Assembly (NCBI GenBank): GCA_025345505.1
Contig: JANVCC010000270.1
Location: forward strand, 1,683,689 to 1,747,688
DNA: 64,000 bases
Direction: 5' to 3'
DNA from: Todiramphus chloris collaris
Lineage: Eukaryota > Chordata > Aves > Coraciiformes > Alcedinidae
Shown: positions 23,291-37,088 of the stretch, piece after piece
Layout of the letters: each line of letters begins with the position of its first letter
Numbering within the stretch: position 1 is the stretch's first letter
The notes under the pieces: model-generated
What the model was told of the DNA's origin: nothing
What the model saw: the letters and a program-made list of their open reading frames with translations, nothing else
Database searches by the model: none
Made by a program: the position numbers and the translations under genes

Positions 23291-25794
23291 CCCCACAAGT
23301 CAGTCAGTCTTTCCCAACTCCAGGTCTTTCTTTGACCCTCTCATGGTTTGCCAGAAGCCTTCTGGACGCCCAGGAGGTTCGGAAGTGATCTCACTATAGC
23401 ATATAGAAAAGAGTGACTGTGTGCTGGTTCTGTGATTTGCTGCTTTATTAAATGGCCCAGAATTCACTGCTGTCCCATATTTATCTCTCCAGTTCCTAGG
23501 CCCTGGTAAGAGAAGGTGGAAGGGTGACTTACCCTGTGCTGCTGGTTCTCACTGAACAGCCACTGGATGTCTTTTAAACTGAATATGGTCTTCTGTTCTT
23601 CTTAACTTTGTCATACTGATATCTCCTCGGGGTGCATGGACATCTGTGAGTGTAAGGGGTTTAAAAAGGAAAAAAATGAAATCCTTGGGGGCACAATGGT
23701 CTGGTTAATAACTTGTGAAAATCATGAGCTAATGTCAGTTTATGGGCGGCCAGCTCCTCTCTGCTGCAAGATGAAGTAGCTGAAGCTATGAGGTGCAGAG
23801 TGCTTACAAAACCCCTCATGAGGCTGTGGCTTGATAACTTCTGTGCTCCCCAGCTCCCCACTGCCCCCTCTCCTCCTTCTCCCATAGGCTCCTTCTCTAA
23901 AAATAATCTTCACGGCAATGAAGAGAATTTCTGGTCAGTGGGGACCGTCTGGGTCTCGCTTTGTTGCTTCCTGCTGCAGTGTAGCAATGGGCTGCTTTAA
24001 AAGGAAAACAAACCACCGCATTTTCTTTCTTTTTTTTTTAAGTACCTCTGGTCAAGCCTTTCTCATGATGAGACCCAATTAGCTTAGCTTAATATCTGAT
24101 CACAGCAGCACTCTTGAGTGCAGGCTGTGACCAGGTCCTCGCCTGGGTCCAGCGCTCAGAAATAACAGTAATGACTCCCTCTTCTCCTGCGTCTTGGAGA
24201 TGGGACTGTCCTGGTGCCACGTGCGTTCCTGGTGCCACCTGCCCGCTGAAGGGGCTCCCGCGGGCACCGAGGCACGGGTGGGTGGGCTTTGCTGACACAC
24301 ATCATCTCTGGGAAGGAGGGAAAGGACCCAGTTTATACCCAGTGGTCAGGCTTGGTGAGATTCAGCATTGTGCTTTTATTCTTTTATGTGCCTTGGTGTT
24401 TAAGACACTTGCACACCTCATGGCCTCCTTGAGTTTCTAGAAAAGACCATTTTTGCCAGAATTTCATAGGCTGTGTGGGAAGCAATAAATTCCACCTAAT
24501 CAGGTAAATTAAACAGTACTACAGAAAGCCTAATCTTCCTAATCCTTTTAAGTCTTTCCTGTGACGGTCTATAGAAGTGCAGTTAGAAGGCTTAATCTTG
24601 CCCAAGGCTGAGCCCCTCTGCTTTTCCATCAAGCCTTTCCGAGCCAAAAGTCTCGGAAGAACACTTGACTGTGAACTGCAGAGGTATTCCCGAGGGCCCT
24701 GGCTGCTGTGTGAATAAAATTATTATAATGCTATATGGGTTTAACTAGTAATTTAGAGAGCAGAACGAAGGTGGGAGCTGCTTCTTGATGATGAATTTTT
24801 GCTTTATTCAGATTGTTGTTTGCTTATTTGCGTTTAAAACGAATGCCCCAAAGTACTACTAGGCGTTAAACTGAAACTTTAAGGCTATTTTTTAATTTTT
24901 ATTTTCTTTTTCAATTTTATTTCAATTTAAGAATAAAAAGCAGATAAATCCTTCCCCACCCCCCGCTTTATTTTGAATTAATCAGAGGATTACAAACAAC
25001 AACAAAAAACCCCATTAACCTGGACATTTAATGTTGTTCTTGCAAACTAAATGAATATGTTTTGCAGGTACATGGCTTTGCAGCAAAGGCAGCGTCGTAC
25101 AACCCTAGGATTAAAATTCATTTATACCAGGATGGGGAAACAAAAGAAATTGCCTTCCACACAGCACACTGTGGTATATACACCTGCCTGGCATGTCTCT
25201 GTAAGGGTTTTTGTTGTTATGCTGACAAAGCAATACAGTGGTTGGTGTCACAGAGCAGTTATGAGTGATACAGCTGCCAATACTTCAGCTTTCTGAGCTC
25301 TGTGCGTAAAATTACCATAACATTTTATCATTTGTATAACTTCCTGAGGTTGATTTATACAAGATAAAAGAAAATCCAGAAGGACCCATGCGTTTGCTTG
25401 GGAACCTACCTCTCCATTTGAAAGTCCATAGCATCCAGAAAAGTTCCCCCTAGCTATCAGGTATTTTAGCAGGCATTTGTAACTTACTGTTTTAGTTCCT
25501 GTAGCCACATTTAATGTTTCTAATAATCAGAATAATCCAAGAAATAATCAAAGAAAATATAATCCTTGAGGCTATGGAAAAGGATGTATTAATTAGAAAA
25601 GCTCTGCATGTACATCATCTAATTTCATGCTTTAAATTCCTTTTATGGAGCAAAACAAAACCCCAAACCTGGAAATCAAACCAGGGGTGTTAACAGTTGT
25701 GCCCACCCACCCAACCTTTGCCATGCCCTTGTTTTCAAACCTGGACCTGCCTGGCTGATAATGATCCTAATGCTGATTAGCATTTGGCTTAGCT

Positions 25795-25872
25795 GAGGGG
25801 AGAGATGGGCTTGGGGTTAAGGCACTAGGTGACAGAATTCCCAGTTCAATTCTCTTCTGAGTTTTTACAATT
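25795..25872 (+). repeat. Probable ancient tRNA-derived SINE (MIR-like)
   Basis: The order GGGTTAAGGCACTAGG, then CAGAATTCCCAGTTCAATTC, resembles the tRNA-like head of MIR-type SINEs: the A-box GGTTAAGGCA-like segment, then the B-box GGTTCAATTC-like segment about 30 bases on. It is diverged, and I cannot see a convincing core or tail. Chance similarity is possible. Confidence 0.35.
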
Positions 25873-26461
25873 CACGTTTCTGACTTTTCTGGGTTTTTTC
25901 CTGTTATTTAATGTCTAGAAAAATTCTTCAGTGAAACAGAGTTTGTGTAGCTCATTCCAAGAGCTACATCTCATGTACTCAGGAGAAGTCCTGCGTGTTG
26001 GCGTACAGCATACCTTAATGTACAACTCAGGGTATATGTATTTACTTTTGTAGGTATTAATATCTATGTTAACATTCATATTTAAACACCTACAGAAGGA
26101 GTAGCTTTGTATTTTAAATAGTTTCCCATTAACAAAAGCACTTGCCTGGCTGATCCATGAAATATTCAGTAAAAGTTAAAGACTTAGCTTTTCTGTGGGG
26201 AGCTGTTAGTCATTTCCTGGTGTGAAGAATAACAATATTACTGACTTTCCCATGATCTTGACTCATTTTCGTTCGATGCCAGGTGGCTGCTCGAGTTTGA
26301 CAGATGATTGATTTGGTTTCAAAGGGTGCTTGAATTGCACAAAGCGTTTTTCATATTAGAAAAGACACGGTCATTTTTTTCCGCAAGTTTGAAGATTTAT
26401 CGCCTCGCGCAAGCGTTGTAAATGAGTTTGTTTGCTATTTATTTTCTCTGGATTGCTGTAA

Positions 26462-26881
<420 letters not shown>

Positions 26882-29800
26882 TGAGCGGAGCGATGGAGCG
26901 GGTGAGCTGGAGCGCACGGATGGCTTGCCTTTCCGTTCGTGCTGAGAGGAGGTGAAAAGAGGCTGAGGAGTTGGAAGCGAGAAAAACCCACGCCCTAAGA
27001 GATGCTGAGTGCATTCACAGTTGTTATTTTAAAGTAGCATAAGCAAATAGCATCTCCTAATATTCAGAATATCAGAGTGCTCCTGCATCTCTGAAGGGTA
27101 GGAAGGGGAATGTGATGTCTTTCCTATTGCTGTTTGTTTGCTGGGCAAATGGTCACTTCATTTTTTGGTTTTGTTGCTTTTATCCTCAGAATGGTTATTT
27201 ATGAGGTTGTAAACTGCACTAAAAGCAACAGCATATGTTTTAATTGGCATTAATACAGAGCACTGTCACCTGATGATTTTGCTTTCTAAAACTTACGTGT
27301 GGGCATGAAGGGTGGAGAGGAATAACAGGTATTTTATTCAGATTATTTTCATATCGAGAACTTTGCATGTTTGTTTTTGCATTAGTTGAGAGCAAACAAT
27401 TATTTGTAAGCACAGGGCAGGCTGCAGTTATTTGGTATAACATGAGCATACAGATCGCTGTAATCATAAATGTTCAATAAGTAGTATAAAAATCTAACTT
27501 ACTGCACTGTTTGACTGTCCATTTTGCTGGGTGCTCTGTTTTGTCATCTTAAACTGTACCCGAGTACATAACTTGAATAGGAATATTATGTATGAATTTT
27601 GGTATCAAAAGTAACTTTAATTCTGCTTAACACAGGGGAAAAAGTATAGAAACTTTACAGTGTAGTAGCAGGTAATCTCAGTTTTAGGTCCATGATGAAG
27701 ATGCAAGGGAACTTTACACTTCAGCAGAGCTAATCTGAATTAGCAGCACGCAAGGTGGCTATTCCTGTGTTTCAGAGTTTGTTATCCAAGATTTGTGAAG
27801 CTGGTGTTCGTTGATAGGCGCCAGAGTGCCCAGGTCAGTGTGGAGGTACAGGATGCAAACCTTGGAGTGCAGGATGTTGCTTACTCGGAGGCTGCGGTCA
27901 CATAGTGTTGCTTAGTACCTGTGAAATTGGAAGCAGTTAGGGTGTGATCCTTTGCTGATTGAAATCAATGGCAATGTTCTCTGTGCTCAGTGTTGCAGAA
28001 TATGTTAACTGGGGATGGAAGCAAGAAATTTGGGCTCAAGTTTACCCCAAAAGCAAGAGACTGTAAACCCCAAGCATTTAAAAACCCAAACCCAAACAAA
28101 CAACAGCTCCCTTGCTTCCCACCCCTCCCCTCAAAAAAAAAAAACAAACCCCCCCAAAAACCCAAATGAAAACAGAAGAGAACTCTAATGTTTTTTGTAA
28201 GACTTACCATGATGCTTTTGAGCTCTTGAAGCATGCAAGAAAATAACGTAAGGGTGGCACACCAGCCCAAACCAAAGTCTGGGACATCCCCATGTCATGA
28301 TGGCTCCCCAGGCCGGCACTGAAGATGAGTGGAGGATTCCTGGCTGTGCCGATCCTTCCCTCGTACGCTCCCGCAGCCGCCGGCTCGCCGGGCTGAGAAT
28401 GGTACCCAGGCATTCCGCAGGCACCGTGGAATTGTCTTCTGTTCAAGTGGTTTTTGAAAGACTCTCAGTAAACCTTCACACTCTGCAGTGTCTTCCAGAC
28501 TTGCATCAGGAATCACTTCCTTGTTGTTCTGACTGACAAGTTAGAGTTACAGTTGGAGCTGCCCCTCTCCTGTGTGAGCAGTGAGTGGCTGTTTCTTTTT
28601 CCGTGTTCAAGCCAGCCGGGATTTGTTCGGGTCTCCGCTGTGACTCTGGTCCTTGACTGCTGTCCTGCTCAGACGGCCCTGCCGTGCGTGGGAGCTGCTC
28701 CGCACGTTTGTAGCTGTGACCCCTCCTGCCTGCACCTTCTCCGGGTGCCTGCTGGAGGAGGTGGGTAATGCTCAAGCTACGGGCACGCGGTGGTTTTTCT
28801 ACGCTGGAGTAAAGACTTTGCTGTCTCTTCCTTTTCTGATAATGCTTAGTGTTCATTTTGCTGTGTTGACCTTTAATGAGCTGCGAGTTGAAAAAGAAGG
28901 GAGGTTTTGGTGCAACGACTGCTGGAGATGATTGCTTTTGATCTTTGGCTGCTGGTTTGAAATGTTTGGAAGAGGAAATGTCAGCTTTCCAGCATGAATA
29001 GTAGGAGGTGGTCCTGGCATTAGCAAGGAGATGAGCAGGCACTGGGCGTTCAGGAAGGCTATGGAGGGAACTTTTTGTCAACCCCTTGCATAGAGTTACA
29101 GTTTTTAAAAGCTTCTGGTCTCCCGATGGTGCGCAACATCCCGAACTCACAGCAAAGGTAGATTCCCTGTTGCTGTATTTCTTGTGAACTTTGTGTGTAC
29201 TTCTAATGAAAAGAAGTGCTAGCCTTGTCTGAACGTCTCCATGAACACTCCTGCACACAACAAAAGGAGTTTGTCATAACTTCAGCAAACTGTGGCTCCT
29301 CTTTGGAAAGGTGGAAGCTTACTTGTCATGGTCACGCTCCTTGGGGAAACCTGATGTGCTTCCCATTTGGAAGCCCTTGTACACCTCAGTTACAGGACTT
29401 CCAGCATTTCAATAGTACTTGGCCCAGGGCTGCCACCTTCAGCCAAATATGGGTCTTAACATGTACAACTTGTTTGATGTCAATGCTGCTGTAAATAAAA
29501 TATTTTTTTTACTCATTTATTGCAGATCATCAACATTTCTGCCGGAGGGGAGCTAACAATTTTAAGTTCTTAACCTGTCCTCTCCTTTTTGTTTTGTTTT
29601 TGGCAAAAGTGTTATCAGTATGGACAGTTCTTCAGGAGCAGTAGGCTAGTAGTTAACAGAAAAAAGATGTCAATATTTCCTTAGGATTGGTCTTTGGTAT
29701 TTTTATAATTTTATTAATATGATCTTAAATCAAATATTAGTTCTGGTTGAGCTCAGTTCATATATCAAGCAGTGGGGGGGTGTTGGGGGAAGGGGAAATT

Positions 29801-31730
29801 TAATATCTTTCATCTAGAATGGATTTCTTTTTTTTTTTATCCCTGCTCAGCTCTTTCCTGTTAAATTACATTAAAATGTTGGAGCAGATGGTGCATGTGG
29901 CTTAAATATTATGCAGACCCATGTTCTGTCTGTGCTAACAGCTCTCTGCGGGGACCTTGAAATAGTTAACGCTGTATGTGTCTATATGGATATAGTGTAT
30001 AAGGGTAAATATAATGCATTTAAAACACATTCCTGCAACTCTTCAAGGTGAAATTAAAGTTACAGAGGGATCGGTGCCTTTTGCCCCTGGGGCCTGCCAA
30101 GGAGGCGAGGTAGAACCGTTGGATGGGCTGGGTCTTCCCACACAGCGCATCCCAAGCGGTTCGGGTCTGCTGTGTAAGCTCCCCAGCTCATCACAAACCT
30201 CTCAGAAGAGCAGGTTTTGACCCCTTGGGTCAGTGCCTGTCTCCTGTGCAGCCTCATCACCACGATACCTTGATGCCTCCCAGCCTTTCCTGCGCTCATT
30301 CTCCCGAGAGCGCTGGGAGATGGCAAGGAGCCGTCGCTGCCCTTCGCTGGGCTCCAGCTGAAGTGCACGGGCTGCTGACACCGCTGCACTCGCGCGCTGC
30401 GGACGGAGGCTTTGCTGCTGGAGTTCAAATTAGCTTCCCTACAGCCCTTCCTCGGAAAGAAGGTCTTCCAGGGTGTTTTGGATGTTTGGAGCTTGCGCTC
30501 TGGACCCGTCGCTGGGCAGCCTCTTTCTGCGGCTGGCTGCAGGGGGAGCCTGGGCTCCTGGTTTAGGAGGTACCTGAAGGTGCAGTGAATATCCCACAAA
30601 GAGACAGTGTCTCGGATTAAATGGAAATAATGGGAAACGAGGGAGCATCTGAGTGGGAGTGATTTCCCAAGGGTCTCAGAAGTTGCCTGTGGCAGAAACT
30701 GGAGTGGAATCCCAGCTTTCTATCTCTGCTCCTGGGTCACCTTTTTCTCAGTTGATTTACATTTGCACATACATAACGTGTGTGTATAAAAATAAGCACC
30801 CAGTGAGACAAAGAGGACAACTGACCAAATAAATGCAGAGTGAGAGGAATCTGGCCTGTTATTACCCGTGTGGATTTCTCTGCACGCACACGCCCTCGCA
30901 CAGAAACGGGACCCCTGACTGTTGTGGTTGGTTCATCTGAGAGATGCTCTGCTGTGCTGGCAGCCACTGGAACGTTGCTTTGGCCAGCCAACCACGGAGC
31001 TGCTGTGGAGTTGGGGCCTTGTAAGGAATTACTACATTTGAAAGTTTTACTTGTATTCTGTAGCATTTCATATTGATACCCCAGTGTTCACGGCACACCC
31101 GGAGAAGTGCGTGCCAGTTTAAGTGGTGATAAATAATAGGGCAGAGGACTTCATTTTCCCGAAAAGTCTGTGGTGATCCAGCCCGTCTGTACCAGGAGAG
31201 AACCTGTGACTGAAGTCACCTGGGTGGCTACCAGCAAAAGTTACCCATGTGCTTAACTTTTAAACATTTAAAAGTTAATGTAAAGGCCCAGACATGTGAG
31301 TTGAGGGGTGTGAAGGAGCAATTAGCCGTGCTTAGTTGGCTACCACATCTCCTGGATGAAAAGGAATTGTCCATGGCCAGTGACAGCTGAAATACCAGCT
31401 GGGGTCTTCAGACTAAAGTAGTGCCAGTGCCCTTGGCCGTCGCAAACCAAAGCAATGGCTTGGAGTCATCCCAGAGCAGCAAAGGGAATGACCACAGCCC
31501 TGCTGCACGTCTGCGTGTGAGCTGGGCCCTGAGCGTGCTTTCGAGTGTCTGCAGTGTTGCATCTGGACTCTGGACTCTGCAGGTTCAAGTTCAAGCACAC
31601 CTTTTAAATTAAGGATTACTCTTACATAGAAAAGCTATTTCTTCTCTCTCCTTTCTTCCATCCCACTCAGAGAAGAAACTAGAGAGAGTTTATTTCCTGC
31701 TTTCAGATGAAGATTGCCTTTTGGGTTTGA

Positions 31731-31747
31731 TTTTTTTTTTTTTTTTT
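31731..31747. repeat. T17 homopolymer
   Basis: Seventeen consecutive T, with no retroelement body recognisable on either side; simple low-complexity sequence. Confidence 0.95.
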
Positions 31748-34700
31748 GTTCTGGTATCTTCTGAACTGCCTGGAAATAAGTCTTGTTGATAAGCAAGCCA
31801 GAACAGAGGTGGGTTGCACAGAGGTTATGTTTCAGTCAATCAAAGCGTGTGGTTTCATTAGTTTGTCATCGTCTCTTACCTCTGGCTGATGTGTGTGCCC
31901 TGCTACCAAGTTGTACCTTTCCTCCACCCTTCCCTCTGCCGTGTCAAGGTAATTTGCCTGTTGTCTCCTACTTAACTTACAGCTCTATTTTGAAAACTGT
32001 TTTTTCATCGAGTTTCTCATCCAGAAGGAACCGATAAAATTTTTGTACTGCTGCGTTCTCTGATTTTATTGCCCTTGATGCATTTGTTATGTCTGTGGGG
32101 TTGGTGTTCTTCAGCAGAATTAATAGAAGTCTACTCCCAATCTGCATGTGTTGGTGCAAAGCCAACAAACACCGTATTCCGCTTTATGACCATTCTATTG
32201 CACCTCTTTCTGGGAAATGTGTTATTTATTTACAGGCGTATTTTGTGGGAGAATAAGTATAGGATTAAATCTTGAAGTAAGTGGTTATTATAGAACTTGG
32301 ATGGCCATTTGAGTTTGTGGCTCCATATGATTTTTCCAGCTGAGTGTTCGAGTAATACTGTCAGTGGATTTAGAGGATAATTTCCATTTCATGGTGCAAG
32401 GCTACATTTTTAGTTGGAATTTATGTTCCTTATCTTCACAATTTAGGAAACTAGTTTGTCTTCATACTTCATCTTCTCTGGTACAGAAATATCTGTGAAA
32501 AAGGGTTAATTCAGCCTAACCTTGAAACCAGCAAGAGTGGCTCTTTACCTGACTGGTGCATGATATGTCTTTCAAGTAGCAAATGAAAGCTGCTCCCTAG
32601 CACGTGTGAGGCTGATTTGTAGTCCATTTGGGATCTAAAACAGAAAAAAAAAGGTGTGAGAATGCACAGTTACATCTTCCAAAGTTTCTATTGCCTTTGA
32701 AGCAGTTTGCCCAGCTTTTGCCTCTCATCGCCTTTAGTTTTTTGGGGTGTTTTTTTTAATCAAAAGTAAATTAAAGGTTGAGTAATTCCCTATGATTTGT
32801 CTGTCTCCTTGAGATCCAGTAGAAGGACTAAAGAACCCCGGACAGGAGAAGGCTAAATAATGATGGATGTCACTTATTAAGCAGCTCCCAGGTAGAGGAA
32901 AGTGCTACTCTTAAAAACCTTGAAGAGCAACAATTTAAAGCACAGAGAAAGGTGTTCCCTTTGGCTTTATGCAAATGAAAACGCAGCTAAGTAACAGTGT
33001 AGTAATTCAATAGGATTATGTGATAAATGCTGAATGTTTTTAATCAGCCAGGAATTGGTCCAAGGAGCCTAATATAATTCCTCATCAGGCTAGGACACCC
33101 TGCAGGGCTTTTTGTTGCTTTGCAATATTCATTTTTACTGTTCCCAGGAGCTTTGTCAGGACTACCCCGCTGAGGGTGGAGATTTTTACAGGCACATCTC
33201 TCACTGTTCCTGACTCCGCTGCACAAAGCCCAGCTGAGCTAGTTTCAGTTCAGCTGAGATTAGATCATGTGTTTGGGGAGGTATTTCTCTTTGCTAGGTC
33301 GCAGATGCCAACTTGAGCTCTCCTTTCTGGAGGGGGTGGTTTTGGCTGGGGTGTTTCCAGTGTGCATTGTTCCTTGTCTTTTAGCTGCTGAGAGGAATGG
33401 TGACCGCGGGTCAGGAGGCTGAACACACACCTCTCCCCCTCTCTGCTCTGCTGTGGAACAGGAGAATACCAAACTGGTGGGAGTGTACGGGTGGCCAGCC
33501 TCCCGACTCCCTTCCATTTACCCCAGGCTGCAGCTCGGTCCCGAGGCGGCTCTTTGGAGGGCAGCGAGCGGGGAAGGGGAGCTCGAGCGTGTTCCCTGCT
33601 CGCGGGAGAGCAGCAGCTCTCCAGGGCTGACGGCTGGGCTGTGCCAGAAGGATAGTCTGAGCCAGTGGGCTCTCCTGGCTCCTTTGGGCTGGAACCTGAG
33701 GAGATGGGGTTGCCCAGCTGTCCGTGTGCCAGTACATACTGATCCACCTCTGACCACACGGGCGAGCCTTGACTGGGGACCTGGGTTTGAGTTCTGTGGG
33801 AGCAAACACAGAATGGCTCAAGAGCTGGAGTTTGGGCACCACTTGGCTGTCATTCCTGCCTGCCAACAGAGTCGACCTTTCAGGTTTACAAAGCTAGAGT
33901 TTATACTGAAGTAAGTCAGTCTGCTCCATTTCAGCTTGTATTACAGAGAGTAACTTAGCTTCAGTTCTGCTCGGGCTTCTCCTGCGGGTACCCAGGTTGG
34001 CTTTCCTGCATTCATGAACAGGCAGAGGCTACGAGCACTAGAGGGGTTCACACCTACAAGACATGAATAGAAAGGTGTTCAGAAGGAGGTGATTATGCTG
34101 TGAAGGATAATCTCCTTTCCAGAAGGAAGGAGTCTAGAAGAGGTTTGGCATCTCCATGCTGCTGCATGGCATCGGCAGCACAGCTCCAGAGAGGAGCCAG
34201 CCCGTTCCAGGCTGCCTTACCAGCCACTTTGCAGCAGGATCTGCTGCTGCTGCACCTGAAATGATTGGGGAAAAATGCCAACCTTTATTAACACTTCTCC
34301 CCCATGTAAATAACAGTGACAGATTACTAATGGATATTAAAGCAATGTCTCCTTTTTCCTGAACAGCACGGAAGCCATAAATTATGTATTCTGATGACTA
34401 TGTGGTGAGCATCAGTAATAGATTTAATCCTAAATATTCTGGCAGAGTCCCAGGAAACTTTTGATGTAACAAAGGGAATTTAGGAGGTAACCACAGAGGT
34501 CATCTTGACCTGTTTTCTTTTTGGCAGGGCGGAGAGGGTAAAGGGCTTGTTTATTTCCTTGCTTTTGAGGGCATTTGGATATTTAAAAACTTTAGCTGAG
34601 TATTTGAAAGTCTTGGCAAGTTCCCTGTTCTCTGTGTCAAAATGTTGCTTTATCAAAGGAAAAAAAAATCCCAACAAAAAGCCCATAAGCTTGTGGCTAC

Positions 34701-36913
34701 AGTTTTACAGCTCTTCGGCTCCTTACCCTGCAATGAGCAATAACATTTATCTCTTTGTCTGACAATTTTGAGAAGACAGGAGAAAGTAACAAAAGAATGT
34801 TTCTTCCCCCATGAAGTTTTGAGTCACTCATTCAAAAGTACCAGTCTTCTTTATGCTGTTGACAGAGATTGTCACTGACGTTGTAATTCAGAGCTTTTTC
34901 TCGTTTTGAAAAAAATAATTAAAGTGGATTTACTGAGGATTTTTTTTTTTTAGGACAGTGATTGACACCAAATAGCAGTGGGGATTATAATAGAAGAAAG
35001 TTAGCAAGATCCATTTAAATAAGGCAAGAGACTTCAGCTAGGACTTAATCTTTGACTGTATGGGTTGAGAAGTATTTAGCTAATGAATTATTCCAAAAGA
35101 ACAGGTACAGTGAGGAGAATCCTTCTCTCATATTAGTTCAGACTCGCTTAGCATGTTTCAGAAGTGGCAGTCAAAGATAAACTCCTGACTTGGACTCCTT
35201 TTTTTCATCTCATGAAAATATATTCTTAATACAGTTTTTACTGCATTGGCTCACAGGAGAAACTCTTAATTGTCAGGATCTCTCTGTCCCTCTATTGGAA
35301 CTGCTTGTAGCACAATCGTGAAAGTGAGTAATTCTGCTCCTGTCTTAAGTGCTCGGTTTCTATTCTTAAGGAATAAAAGCTGATAATCTTAGAAAAACCA
35401 GTCCTCTACTTGTGTTGGCACTTGCTGCTGCTCTGGTTTATTTATTAGGAGCTGGCAGCTCACCCTGTGCAGGAGAGGCTGTTTTCCCCAGGGTGCTCTG
35501 CCCCGGAGGGCAGGTTGTCCAATGTCTGCCCTATTCTGGTTATTTATTTGTCTGGTCCTTCGCAGTCTGAGGCTCTGACCACGTCCAGAGGAGGGTTAAT
35601 AGCTTAGCTGGGTTGCAGCTCTTGCCTGTCACCAGCACACGAGCTGCAGGAACAAAGCCACGTGGGCATTTACTAGAGCCACTCCAGCACAGAAAGCTGC
35701 AGTTCACTTAAGCCAGCTGAAGATGCACTCGGTCATCTAGCAGTTTCAACAGGTCATCATCCCTCGGCTGCCATCAGCTTCCACCCCTCGGCAGGGAAGG
35801 GGAGCCGGCCAGGGCGGAAGCGTTTGCCGCGCTCTGCGTATGGAGGAGCTGCAAGCAAACGTTAGAAAAATGTTGTAGCATCCTCTGTGGGTTTCTGCAG
35901 TGGAGCTGAGCTGTCTGCCTGGCTTTGTAACAGCGGTGAGAACGACGCGCCGGTGAGGTTCCTTAAACGTGACCCTGCGGGCTGCTGTCCTGGGGGGACG
36001 AGGAGCAAGCTGCTGTTGAGCTTTGCCAGCATGTGATGCTGAGTGGAGTTGCTTCTAGCTGGGGAGGAAAAAAATGTGCTCTTTTTGTTTCTCTGCTGTT
36101 GATCAATACCAAATGGTCTCAGTAGAAGCAAACCTGTACATCCTGGGATGTGGCAGCAGTACTACTCAATATTATATGGCTGCAATTCAGTGAGGAGAAA
36201 ATAAAGTGATTTTTTTTGTGGTGCCCCACCTGTAGTTCTGTATTTATCATCTCTGTGGCTGTCACAGCAGCACTAAGCCTTAAAAACAGGGGAGGCAGAG
36301 TAGGTTGCAGCATCATCAGTGTGTGTAAAATACACGCCCACGTGACTGGTAGTTGTTGTGTTTGGGTTGGTGGGGTTTCTGTTGTTACAGCCCCTTCATC
36401 GTCACTGGTGGTGCCCTGGAGTTGTCTACTGCATGCTTTTAAGAAAATGGTGTTTTAAAACAAGAGGGAGTGCGGTTTGAAGACGAGACAGATGGAAATT
36501 TGGGTCATCCTCAGCCAGGTTCAGGAGCAGCTGCAGGAGTAGTGCACCCTACAGACCTCTGTGGGCTCTCTGATGTCAGAGAGAGTGGTCTCACCTTCTT
36601 GCTCCTTCTTCATGTGTTAGTATGTAGCTCAAACTTCAAGAGTCCTCAGAGACCTCCCCCCTTTTGTCTGTCTTCATTAACTTGGCCTGGGTTTAAAAGT
36701 TTTCAGGGGAAGTGAAGGAACAGAAGGCACTTACAGCAGTCATGCCCTGAGCTCGAGATCAAGCTGACATTGTTTGCTTACAATTAATTGACGTAATTGT
36801 TATTGGAGGTGGAAACAGGCACAACAATCCAAAGAATATGCAGATCCTTTACTTAGACAGCCTCTTGTCTTCTCAGCTTTCCACCAGAGCTGCAGATGTG
36901 ATATTCAGCACTA

Positions 36914-37088
36914 AGAGGAAATCATTAATTCTTTCCTTGAAAGGCTCAGCTTTGAAAAACTCAGTGTTCCCCTACGCTGACCTCCTCGCTGCCTTATGAT
37001 ACTCGTCAGGAAGAGAAAATCAGCAACTCTTTCCTTGAAAGACTCAAATTTGAAAAGCTGGAGCTCCCCTATGGTGACCCTTTTGCTG
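36914..37088 (+). repeat. Old direct duplication, two ~77-bp copies offset by 98 bp
   Basis: Copy 1 (36914-36991) and copy 2 (37012-37088) share AGAG.AAATCA, CTCTTTCCTTGAAAG.CTCA, TTTGAAAA, CTCCCCTA-like and TGACC...GCTG blocks in the same order. By eye they agree at roughly three quarters of positions, with one short gap. I do not recognise the unit. It could be a local duplication or two monomers of an unlisted repeat. Confidence 0.8.

Noticed and set aside
30060-30599. Long frames on both strands (179 codons minus, 147 codons plus)
   Set aside because: Open frames occur on both strands over the same GC-rich bases and neither peptide resembles a known family; base composition explains them.
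33265-33914. Four overlapping frames of 95-164 codons on both strands
   Set aside because: Simultaneous openness in several phases is a mark of low stop density, not of coding; no family similarity is visible.
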